NCBI GenBank assembly: GCA_013306675.1
Contig: JABLUY010000262.1
Coordinates: 1 to 49,123, forward strand
DNA length: 49,123 nt
Source of the DNA: Thraustochytrium sp. TN22
Lineage: Eukaryota > Sar > Bigyra > Thraustochytrida > Thraustochytriidae
Direction of reading: 5' to 3'
Shown here: in pieces, positions 29,846-38,974 of the stretch
Numbering within the stretch: position 1 is the stretch's first letter
Layout of the letters: the number at the start of each line of letters is the position of its first letter
The notes under the pieces: model-generated
Databases searched by the model: none
The model's input: only the letters and a program-made list of their open reading frames with translations
What the model was told of the DNA's origin: nothing
Position numbers and translations under genes: made by a program

Positions 29846-30766
29846 GCGAGGATTCCATGCACCCAGAGGTGTGCGGCTTTGCTTTGCTTGTTTGCTGCTT
29901 CTGCTTCTGGTGCCGCCGCGATTGGCTGTCGGCGCGCGCGCGCCCCCCTCCCCGCCCCCGTCGTGAAGTGCTCTCTACTAGAAGCTCAGACAGTGCGGGT
30001 CAGTTGTGACGGCGAGGTGACCTTGGAGCTGCCTGGCATTCGCCGAACCACACCGGACAAATGTTCGCCTCACACAGTCAAAGCAACGAAAGGAAAGGCA
30101 GGGAGTGCCGCGGGAGTGCCGAGCGCGCTTCTTGCGTGAGTGGATCCACACGCGCAACCCTCGAGCGAGCCCTTGAGCATGGTATTGCGTCGCGTCGCAT
30201 CGCGGCGTGGTTGCGGCGCTTGCGACAAGGGTCAATGGCAATGTGGTGCGTTTCCATCCGGTCGCCTCAAGGCTTGTGCGTGGTCCAGACCCGGTCTCCA
30301 TCGGACGGTAGGCGGACACGCTGACACGAGGTTTGCTGGCATGGCATGGCATGTTCACGGATCGTGATGTCTCGCACGCTCTTGTTGTTGTTGTCGTGGA
30401 CTACCTCTGTCTCACATGTGCGTCGCCAGGCCCAAGCTCTTGGTCTGGCCGAAGAAAAAGAAGGCAACGCGCATTGCCATGCGAGGGCCAGCTTGTAAGG
30501 CCCCTATGCCTCGGTGCGGCACAAGTCCCCTTTCACCCCGCTCCTCGCCTGGCCGCCTCGGCCTGCGGGCGGCGCTTTGTTGCGTTTCTAAGACCTGTCC
30601 ATCGTTCACTAAACAAAAAGTTGGTTCACCAGGATCTGTGCTTCATCACTTGGTACAATTTCCGCGCTCTGCTTTGATACTGGCTTTGCCTGTGTGCAAG
30701 AAAGCCTTTCCACGCGAGACCTAATCCACGCTGCAGATGCCTCCCTGGGCGTGCGTTGCGTCACAT
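29846..30766. other. intergenic region holding one copy of a dispersed repeat
   Basis: No gene is supported. The segment 30600-30688 is one copy of a repeat also found at 37061-37147. The rest shows short simple repeats (GTTGTTGTTGT near 30383) and nothing I can name. Confidence 0.6.
30600..30688. repeat. Dispersed 88-bp repeat, copy 1
   Basis: Begins CATCGTTCACTAAACA and contains TTGGTTCACCAGGA and CTTCATCACTTGGTACAATT. It matches 37061-37147 with only a few substitutions and a one-base indel. In one frame both copies encode KLVHQDLCFITWYNFRAL. Confidence 0.95.
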
Positions 30767-33472
30767 TCAGCCTTTCAGTTGGTAGCCGGGGTAGGTAGTC
30801 GAGATGGTGTTGTTGACGTAGAGCGCCAAGATTTCGGGAAGGGCTTTCGCCTGGTCTGAGCCAAAGGAAGCGTGAGCAACGACGAGCGGGTTAAAGATGG
30901 CCTGACGGCTCTTGCGGAAGGTGATCCACTTGTAAGTGAGCTCGCCTTCATCGGCGTCGGAGAAGATGGCATTTGCAACGTCACGCGCCTTGGCGCCGGA
31001 CCAGGCCATGAAGTTAATCGAAATGCGGGAAGTGTATCTCTGGAGACCCTCCATGCCCAGGTAGCAATCCGGATTTGCCAAGAAGTGCTTGTGGACTTTG
31101 AGAGCGCGCTGCCGATAGTGATGAAGCGTGCCACCAAAGCCCGGGTGACTAGGCCCGTACGGATACTCCAGCTGTCCCACCTTCGAGGCAGGGAGGCAGT
31201 GGGCGACTTGCTGCTGAAAGTAGGAGCACACCCCGTTGTTGATGACATTTGCGGATAGCACGTCAAAGCTGGGGTTTCCGCGCACTGCGGCGGCAAACGC
31301 TCCAAGTGCTTCGGTCCGTACGTAGAGGATGTCGTCATCGCCCTTCATAAGCACATCCTGATCCTGCAGCCAGACAGGGTAGAAGTGATAAAAGTCGCGC
31401 CACTGTTCAGAGGGTGGGGGGATCACGTAGATCCACTCGTAGCGCTTGGCGAGTTCCACCAGATATGCATGATTCGTCACGGCGCTCTGGGACTTCTTCC
31501 GCGCGGTGTAGTCCCAGAGGTGCAGTTCATCGATGAGCTTCTTCTCTTTGGCCTCGATGAAGTACTTGAGCTGTAGCTGCATCCGGTTCTGGCGCCCAGC
31601 AAAAAGAGCCCAGATGGTAATTGGCTCCGTGCGCTCCAGGTCGAAGATGCGGGACGGTGGATGCGAGCTCGGCTTGTACGCGCTCAGCTGAGGCTTTGAG
31701 CCGAAGGTTCCCACGCTCCAAAGGTCCCGCTCGAACGCAATCAGTTGGGTGTGCGCGCCCTGCACCGCAAGCGCGCTCATGTCCACCACAGCATCCTGGC
31801 CGAGGACCTCTGGCAGCACCTGGGTCAAGACCATGTCAGGGTTCAGGCCTAGGTCGTTGTGAACACGCGCTTCGCGCAAGCGCGCGCCCCGCACGACTGC
31901 AAAGTCGAGCTGCATCCCGGCACCCTTTGGCAAGGGCCGCGTTCCCGTCATGGACTTGTACGCCGGCTCATGCTGGGCGTAGTGGCGGAGCACCTTGTAG
32001 GCCAGATCACCGTCCAGGTCCAGCGCAGTGTACCTGCCTTCTCCCAGCGGCAACTCAAGGCCGGCGACCGACGAGGGCAGGACACCAGCCTCCTGGTGCA
32101 TCCAGGACGTCATCGCGTTGTTGACGACGTTGGCAGACCACACAACGACCTCCGGCTGCTTGCGTGCCGCGTTGATGAGCGAGCGAACCTTGTCCGCGGT
32201 CGGCACAGCGAGCATATTCTGGTCTACAAAGATAAAGATGTCGTCGTCCATGCCCATCCGCGCATACATGTCGTGTACGAGGTTGGGCGAGCAGTATCGC
32301 GGCCAGGTTGGCCGATCCAGGGTCTCATTGTACCCCCAAATCTGGCTCATTTTTTCTTGGTGGATGAGCTTCTCCGTGGCTGTGAAATTCTTCGAGAAGA
32401 CGTGCAGTGCCTGACCCTGCGTACGATGGGACCCGCACGTGAAGTCGTGATAGTGAATCTCGTCCACGATGCCCTCGGACACGAGCTGCCGCACTTGCTC
32501 TGCAAGCGAAGGGAGCGCGCTGCTTACGAACGCGATCCTGAGGGATACCACCACCATCGGCCGACCAGTAGCCTTGCGCTTCATCACAGGCTTGTGGCAT
32601 TTCATCCACTCGGGCATTCCCTTTTGCGGTGTAAAGGCGTGGGGTTCTGTCTTTTGCTCTTTTTGTCTTGTTGTCTGTGGCGCCGTGGCCTGTGAAGTCT
32701 TGGTCGATGACGTCGTGCGGAGCGCATGCTTAAGGATTTCTCCGTCTCTTCCTGCCTCTGCTACAGCAGCTTCTGTTGTTGTTGTTTTTGATGACGCCGT
32801 GGCTGACGTGGATTTGTCCGAGGACGTGCTGCGCGGCTTCGGCTTTTGCACTTTTGTCGTCGATGCTGCCGGCACCGTAGCTGACGTGGCTTTCGCCGGT
32901 GACTCGGAGCGAGGCTTCGGCCTGAGCGTATCTTTTTTCGGCGGCGGCGGATCATACTCGTCGAGCAGGGCGTCGTCCAGCGCAGCGTCGCGCGAGGACG
33001 TGCTGCGTAGCGTCGGCTCTTGCACTTTTGTCGTCGATGCTGCCGGCACCGTAGCTGACGTGGCTTTCGCCGGCGCCTCGGAGCGAGGCTTCGGCCTGAG
33101 CGTATCTTTTTTCGGCAGCGGCGGATCATACTCGTCGAGCAGGGCGTCGTACAGCGCGGCGTCGCGCCGCGCCTCGAGCACATCTGCGGGCTCCTCCAGG
33201 CCAATTCTGCCGCCGACCATCGCCTCCGCCCTTTCCTCGCGCGCGTCCGCGAGCACGCCCTTCGCTCCCGGCGCCGACGCCCTGTCAGGAGCGAGAGGTG
33301 CATCCCGCAGAAGAAGCGCCTCGGCCAGCGCCGCGTACGTGAGTACCCCCAGCACGAGCACCAGCACCATCATATCGCCGACGTGCGCCGGGGCGCCGCG
33401 CCGCCGCTGCCCGTCGCCCGCGCCGACGCTCGGCGCCCGTCTCAAGCCCGCGCGCTCTCCCCGCGCTCGCAT
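30767..33472 (-). CDS. Type II membrane protein with two glycosyltransferase-like domains
   Basis: 901 residues from ATG 33470-33472. A short cytoplasmic Arg-rich tail is followed by one TM segment (about 34-52, MMVLVLVLGVLTYAALAEAL), the type II topology of Golgi glycosyltransferases. A Ser/Thr/Lys/Pro stem contains two copies of a 58-residue repeat (beginning RDAALYDALLDEYDPP; DNA period 174 nt). Two homologous globular domains follow. Domain 1 (about 305-600) has MGMDDDIFIFVDQ near 405 and VVWSANVVNN. Domain 2 (about 640-901) has LMKGDDDILYVR near 711 and VLSANVINN. Both start with a strand such as ITIWALFAGRQNR or MVVVSLRIAFVSS and carry a DEIHYHDFT / DELHLWDYT element. The Asp triplets resemble the DxD metal-nucleotide-sugar site. 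Donor and acceptor are unknown and the family is not firmly identified. Confidence 0.88.
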   Translation of the reverse strand: MRARGERAGLRRAPSVGAGDGQRRRGAPAHVGDMMVLVLVLGVLTYAALAEALLLRDAPLAPDRASAPGAKGVLADAREERAEAMVGGRIGLEEPADVLEARRDAALYDALLDEYDPPLPKKDTLRPKPRSEAPAKATSATVPAASTTKVQEPTLRSTSSRDAALDDALLDEYDPPPPKKDTLRPKPRSESPAKATSATVPAASTTKVQKPKPRSTSSDKSTSATASSKTTTTEAAVAEAGRDGEILKHALRTTSSTKTSQATAPQTTRQKEQKTEPHAFTPQKGMPEWMKCHKPVMKRKATGRPMVVVSLRIAFVSSALPSLAEQVRQLVSEGIVDEIHYHDFTCGSHRTQGQALHVFSKNFTATEKLIHQEKMSQIWGYNETLDRPTWPRYCSPNLVHDMYARMGMDDDIFIFVDQNMLAVPTADKVRSLINAARKQPEVVVWSANVVNNAMTSWMHQEAGVLPSSVAGLELPLGEGRYTALDLDGDLAYKVLRHYAQHEPAYKSMTGTRPLPKGAGMQLDFAVVRGARLREARVHNDLGLNPDMVLTQVLPEVLGQDAVVDMSALAVQGAHTQLIAFERDLWSVGTFGSKPQLSAYKPSSHPPSRIFDLERTEPITIWALFAGRQNRMQLQLKYFIEAKEKKLIDELHLWDYTARKKSQSAVTNHAYLVELAKRYEWIYVIPPPSEQWRDFYHFYPVWLQDQDVLMKGDDDILYVRTEALGAFAAAVRGNPSFDVLSANVINNGVCSYFQQQVAHCLPASKVGQLEYPYGPSHPGFGGTLHHYRQRALKVHKHFLANPDCYLGMEGLQRYTSRISINFMAWSGAKARDVANAIFSDADEGELTYKWITFRKSRQAIFNPLVVAHASFGSDQAKALPEILALYVNNTISTTYPGYQLKG
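32820..33170 (-). repeat. In-gene 174-bp tandem repeat (58-residue stem repeat)
   Basis: The sequence starting GAGGACGTGCTGCG at 32820 recurs at 32994, 174 nt apart, and preserves frame. It encodes two copies of the RDAALxDALLDEYDPPxPKK stem unit in the glycosyltransferase-like protein. Confidence 0.9.
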
Positions 33473-34469
33473 GCCGCCGCCGCGCGGCGTCGCTCCGCCG
33501 CTCCGCTGCGCGCGCCCGCGCTGCGCTCACGTTCTGTGATTGCCTTTGTGCAACAACGACGCACCGAAAAGGCCGGTGCAGTGCAGGCTGACAGCCTGGT
33601 GCCAGAGCCTCGGAGCTGGCTGCACAGGCCGGTTCAAGGCCGCAGTTCGTCTTCCGACTTCGGTTCGAAGAAGAGCCCGAGGCCTGCGCCGTAATTACTA
33701 GTGGCTAGGTAACGGACCTCTGGTCAGCGAGCACCAGAGATGACTCGCAGTCAGTCACTGGCTCAGAAGAGCCATGCCATGGTACTAGATAGCCGGGCGG
33801 GCAAAGGCCCGCATACTCAGAAGTGCTTGGAAATCAAACAGTGACTAGATGGCGTCAAGAATTAGCGGTTCTTTCTCAGGTGCTGCGGTGTTGCGCTCGG
33901 CCGAGCTGGTCGAGCTGATATGTAAGCTGCCATCGTGGACCTCAACAAGCTAGCTGGCCGTTGCAATCTCGAGTCCATCGTGGTGCAGAGTTCCAGAGCA
34001 CAGACGTTGAACGAGATCCTTTTGGAGCGAGCCGAACGGTCGCGCAGCCGCAGTGACTTCGTTGAAGCGGAACTCTGGTGAGGTGCAGGAGATGGAGAGG
34101 CTGTCAAGAGTAAGTAGAGATGCTGAGCTGTCACAAAGACAGCTTTGTATGGCATGCGAGGCCCAATACGTATAATGTCCGAACGTTGGACCTGATCACG
34201 GCGGAATGAAGCGGCCTCGCGTCGACGCCGCTGGCCGAGGCGAGCACATCATTTCAGACGTGAGCCTTGAGGTGCGCAGGGGTGGTGATTAAGCTGAGGT
34301 GAGGTGAGAGACTTGAGCGAGCTTGTCAAGGCGGAGCCTCGCTTGAGCACAATCACGTGGTGGGAGATGCGTAGCAATCCTCCTAGCTTGAAACAGGTCG
34401 CTTGGTGGGAGCCGTGGGCTCCCACAGTTTGTGTCGCAGCAACGAACTTGAGCTCGCCAAAAGCGCGGA

Positions 34470-34645
34470 GGCTAGAGAGCTTGTGGAGGTGCAACGTGAC
34501 CCCAACAGCCGTGTGAAAACCAAGGGCAATGACCGAGCTTGGCGATGGCCTGCGGCAGGCCTGAGAGCCCATTCGCGGAGGTTGGGGAGTTTGTGAACGT
34601 GCATCGTCGCCCCAGGCAGCCGTGTCAAGACCAGGGACAAAGGTA
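34470..34645. repeat. Two diverged direct repeats, about 100 bp apart
   Basis: GCGGAGGCTAGAGAGCTTGT...CCAACAGCCGTGTGAAAACC (from about 34469) is echoed by GCGGAGGTTGGGGAGTTTGT...CCAGGCAGCCGTGTCAAGACC (from about 34575). Both are followed by AGGGNCAA. The copies are heavily substituted. Confidence 0.7.
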
Positions 34646-35029
34646 CTCGCGGCCACAATGCGCACGATCAAAGCATTCGCAGCGAGGACGTATACTTCAT
34701 GCACTAACTTAGAGCTGATCCGCAGGCGAAGGCATGATCAGTATGCGCAGAGGCGGCTCGGCCTACAACATAGGCGGTGCAGCCCGGGCAATGTACGGCG
34801 GCGCCTTGCGACCATGCTCTTGCGTCGCGGCTCGGCCCGCAGCCGAGCTGCGATCCGCAGCCGCAGCCGAGCTGCTTTTCAAAGCACCTCCTCACTTGCC
34901 AAGCCGCGTCGCGGCCGCAGCGAGGCCACGCGCGGCTGGGAGGTCGCGAATCTTCGCGGCGGATCGCAAAACTACCTCATGCACCGCAGCTCGGCCCCGG
35001 GCCGAGGTGGTCCGTAAAGCAACGAGGAT

Positions 35030-35745
35030 TGCATGTAACCAGACCTCTTGCGCATGATCTAGTCCGGGCTCCTGCGAGGTTTTGGACGCCAGGACACGCA
35101 CATATTTGATCCGCTTCGAAGCTCGTGCTGGTCCGGGCGAGGCCCTGATTTGCAGTTGTTGCCAGACTTTGTGTGTATGTGGCCCCAACACTGCCCACTG
35201 TGATTAGCCCGGGCCATGGAAGACGGCGGCGCTCACGGCGACCAGGCGCGGCCGGGAGCTGGTAGATTTCCTTCGGATCGGTTCGAAAGTGCGTGGGCGC
35301 TGAGTCGCTCGTCATCGCAAACGCTCTCCCCCGCAACGTGGTGATTCGTGGCCGCAGCGAGGACCGTTCTTGTTACCAGACTTTTCGCGTTCGTACGTGC
35401 TTTTAGTCCCCCCCCCAGCGAGGACGCCAGGCTGCTGGACACGCGGAGCGCTAGCCAATCCCGAGTGGCTGGTGCGCGCTGGCTCGGCGGCTAGCCTGTG
35501 CTGAGCCAGCGTGACCACTTACGGCGAGGAGCAAATAGCCCGGCGCGCGGAGCCTCGACACTCGTACCAGTCCGGACGACGCCCGGCTTCTGTGGTTGTT
35601 ACGAGACTTTGTGCGGTGGCGGGCTGCGCGGCGACCACGCGCGGTCAAGAGCTGGTCAAAGTCCAAACTCACTCGTAAGTACTAGCTTTCAAGTTGGGCA
35701 GGGACCGTGTTGCGGACGTTGTGATTGTTACCAGACTTTGCTGGC
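35030..35745. repeat. Degenerate interspersed repeat around TTGTTACCAGACTTTG
   Basis: Variants of TTGTTACCAGACTTTG occur at about 35034, 35154, 35370, 35596 and 35725, all in the same orientation. Flanks are also shared: TGGTCCGGGCGAGGCCC before the copy near 35154 resembles CAGTCCGGACGACGCCC before the copy near 35596. This indicates an old tandem array. Confidence 0.7.
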
Positions 35746-36229
35746 CCGCGTTGCAAACACACGCGAGAGATCCGACAACATTTGCAGCTGCCGCAGGCAG
35801 TGAGAGAGCAAGTCGCCTGCTCGTTGCGGCAAGCTCTTGCGCGTCCGTTTTGCAGTGTCTGTTGCTGCGCGACTCGCGAGTCCAAAACTCGGGCAAACTT
35901 CGGCGCCTGACGGAGCAGGCCGCTGCGCGCCGACAGGAGGTTAGCACCAGCCTAGCCTACTTGCGATGAGCTGGCCACTTTCAAGGCCAGCTCAACGTCG
36001 GCTCGAAGCACCCCAGCGATGTCTGCACGGTGGGCGACATCTACCTGCATCTTGACTGTGACTGGGCCTAGGCCTAGGGCGAGTCCATGTACGTGCGCGA
36101 GATGCACACCAGCACGGACTTGGACGACTCGCCCAGGTCGGACAACAAGATATCCGCGCAAGTGCGCGTGAGTAGGTATCGCGGAGCTTCCAGCCCCGGC
36201 GAAATGTTCGTGAGTGTTGGTATTTACCC

Positions 36230-36545
36230 CGAGATCGCCGACTCGGCAGAACTCGTGGTCGGCATGCTACCCGCTGCTCGCCACGGTCGACTCGGTGGGC
36301 GATCTCTTTGCCGGCGAGCTAGGCGAGCTCTGCGTGAGCTTGGCCGACTCGGCAGAGGTGCACATGCTGTACGACATGCTCGGGACAGTCGATGTGCCGA
36401 GCGACGTCTAGGTGGGCGAGCTGAACGTGGCCGGCATGCTCACCACAGTCGACGCGGCGGGTGATCTTTGTGCAGGCTAAGCTAACTAAGTTACCGTAAG
36501 TTAGCAAACTGCGGCGCGTGAGCTTGGCCGACTTGGCAAGAGACG
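36230..36545 (+). pseudogene. Possible decayed repeat-protein fragment
   Basis: Two diverged units about 175-185 bp apart share CATGCT...GTCGAC...GGGCGATCT and GCGTGAGCTTGGCCGACT (at 36331 and 36516). In one frame they read as repeats such as LATVDSVGDLFAGEL and LTTVDAAGDLCAG, separated by in-frame stops (e.g. TAG near 36409). An upstream piece (CTVGDIYLHLDCDWA, ending at 36069) is similar. The frame is broken several times. I do not recognise the family, and it could be repeat DNA that never coded. Confidence 0.35.
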
Positions 36546-36597
36546 ATTTTTTCTCCTGCAGGCGTAAGCTGCCCTCTCGGGAAATCCCTCATGGCAC

Positions 36598-36729
36598 GCT
36601 AAGCGAAACGCATACGCCCACTAAGACTGAGTTCGCTCGCTATGCGAAACTCATAGCACCCGACTAAGATAGACGCAAGTCCAGAATTCTCATGAGCCTT
36701 GCTAAGCGAAACGCATAGCCCTCTAAGAG
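36598..36729. repeat. Three-copy AAGCGAAACGCATA repeat
   Basis: Related 29-31-bp units begin at 36598 (GCTAAGCGAAACGCATAC), 36639 (GCTATGCGAAACTCATAG) and 36701 (GCTAAGCGAAACGCATAG). Each is followed within about 12 nt by CTAAGA. Spacing is 41 then 62 nt. Confidence 0.85.
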
Positions 36730-37002
36730 TACCTTGCCCCCCTCCCTTCCCCCTCCCTCCCCTCGTTCTGTTCATCTCATGTTCAAAACTCAAAAAGAAA
36801 GAAAGAGAGAGAAAGAGAGAAAGAGGGAACAGCTAAAGATCGTGCTGATAGCACTTCTGAAAGTAGGTAGCGATGCCACAGCAGGCGGTGAAATCAAAAA
36901 CAAGATTGGACCGTCGTGCGGCATATTTATTCGAACACGGTCGAGCAACCAAGCAGGTCTGGAGCAAGAAGTCCGCGTGATACCTCGTGGTCTAGCAAGG
37001 AT

Positions 37003-37252
37003 GTGAGCCGTCAGAGTCGACAACGCAAGGCTCCGTCTGCCAGCGCTTGCTGTTGCAGACCATCGTTACTAAACAGTAAGTTGGTTCACCAGGACCTGTG
37101 CTTCATCACTTGGTACAATTTCCGCGCTCTGATTTGGTACTGGCTTTGTGAGTCGTCAGAGTCGACAACGCAAGGCTCCGTCTGCCTCCCGTCTCCGAGC
37201 CTCGCCTGCCTCCCTGCCGACTTGGAAAGGTAGAGAGCTTGCTGTTGCAGAC
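37003..37252. repeat. Dispersed 88-bp repeat copy 2, flanked by 39-bp direct repeats
   Basis: Direct repeats GTGAGYCGTCAGAGTCGACA... occupy 37003-37041 and 37148-37186 (39 nt, one mismatch). A second pair, AGNGCTTGCTGTTGCAGAC, lies at 37042-37060 and about 37234-37252. Between them, 37061-37147 is the second copy of the repeat at 30600-30688. The arrangement suggests insertion with local duplication, or unequal exchange. Confidence 0.9.
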
Positions 37253-38974
37253 AGACATCGGTCTGGATGCCGCGCGATCACTACTGGCGCATCGGGCGGC
37301 GATTCATTCGTGCTTGTGGCTCTGGCCGTCGGCCTTCACTTACGAATGGCTTCGAGGTGGCCATCCGATGTTCGGCCTCTCGTCGACGGGCTCGGTGAGG
37401 CAGCTCTCCACGTCGTGCCGCCTTCGGCCGAGGTCGCACGTTTTGTGCACGACACTGCCATGAATGCATCCATCCTTCACGCGGACTCTTTGACGCGCTT
37501 CAGTCCTGCCGATTTCGAGGGCGACGAACCGCCGGAGGCGTTCAGGAAGCTTATGCTACAGGGGCACCCGCTCGCCGACGTACCTGAGAGTTTTTCCCAT
37601 GGTGGCCAACACAGCGGCGGCCGCCGAGCTCGATGGTTGCTGATTGCCGAGTGCCGCGCGCGCGCAGGCGCGGCATGGACCGGCAGCGGCTGTGCGGGGA
37701 TCCAATAGAGTCCGACGAGCTCCAGCCCCCCTTCCCGCGCCCGTTTGCAGCGCCGGGCCGTCGGGGCGCGCTCCAGAGACGTCAAAGGAGCACGCGTGGC
37801 TGGCCATGCAACGAAAGACCTTCAAGCAATAGGCGCGGCTGCGCGCGGGTAGAGGAGCGAGCGGCGGCCGTGATGGCCCGGACGGCCACCAAAGCAACGT
37901 AGAAGAGCACAACCAGCTCCGGTATCCTCCCTGGTTCCGTAGAGAACATCATTCATGTAGCTTCTTGTGTCAGCCAGCACCCGTGGCTTCTTCCTCTCCA
38001 TCGCTCGCCGTACATGATGCGCAAAGGCTGTGCTCATGCTGCCAGAAGCCCACTTTTGAATTTTCAACATACCTCTTCGCCCAAACCCGACGCAGGGCGT
38101 TGATGAGCTACCTCATCTATCTACCCGTCGGGTTTGAGGGGTCTCGCTGTAAGTAAAGCACTTGTCTTGATACATCGCTGCAAAGTTGGCTCTTCTTGAT
38201 CAGATTTGCCCTTGGCGCTGCGGCGCCCGCCCCAGCCTCGAAGCCTCGCACCCGCAGCGCCCCGCGGCTGCATACCACAGCAGTGGCTTAGCTGTCTTCA
38301 GCTGGGGAGTTCAAGCACTCGTGCAGGCACAGGCTGAAGGTGCGGACCGCGGAGTCGAGCTCGATGAAGACCTCCTCGGCGCACGCGATGACCACGACAG
38401 TGGCGCCCGCGAGGAGTTTGTCGACGCGCGCGTCGTCGGCAGGGAGTGTGCGAAGTTGATGGCCACGCTCACCCGCGCACTCGGGACGGTGTCCGTGTCG
38501 TTGTCCGTGTCGATGCCTGTGTCGGTGTTGTTGCCGGTGTTGTTGCGTCGGCGCTCGCCTCATCAGGCTCGAGCGCCGGGAGGATGCCTGACGTATCGCA
38601 AAGCTGATGGATGCCCTGCAGGGGAGTGCGATGAGGCCCTCTTCGCAACTCTTTGCAGGAGAGCGCGTTGCTTCCTTGCTCGTCGCCTCGACGCGGCAGA
38701 GCAAGAGTGACGCGCGCCCACATGTCAGTGCTCAGACTCTGATGATGAGAGTCAGTGAGTCAAGCAAGGCAAAGCAAAACCACAACCACGACTCGGACCA
38801 CGACTCGGACCACGACCACGACCACGACCCTGCCCTCGGCGGCGGCGCGGCGCGTTGCGGCGCGGGGGCGGCGGCGGCGGCGGCGGGGCAGTGGCCGTGA
38901 GCTCCGAGAGTGGCGGACGTCTCGCTGACCTCACGTTCGCTCGCCAGCGCCCTCGCAGGCAGGCAGTGAGGAAG

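Larger units (their letters stand above)
33473..38974. other. 5.5-kb gene desert of degenerate repeats
   Basis: No convincing gene is visible. By eye this region is less GC-rich than its neighbours. It holds diverged direct repeats at about 34470-34645, TTGTTACCAGACTTTG-type repeats at 35030-35745, a decayed 175-185-bp tandem repeat at about 36230-36545, three AAGCGAAACGCATA repeats at 36598-36729, and the dispersed 88-bp repeat at 37061 between 39-bp direct repeats. The frame from ATG 37347 to 37708 has protein-like composition but no recognised relative. The 38100-38970 part carries GTGTCGGTGTTG-like short repeats and, near 38780-38890, CCACGACTCGGA and GGCGGCG repeats just before the carrier gene. 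It may be transposon- or pseudogene-derived. Confidence 0.6.
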
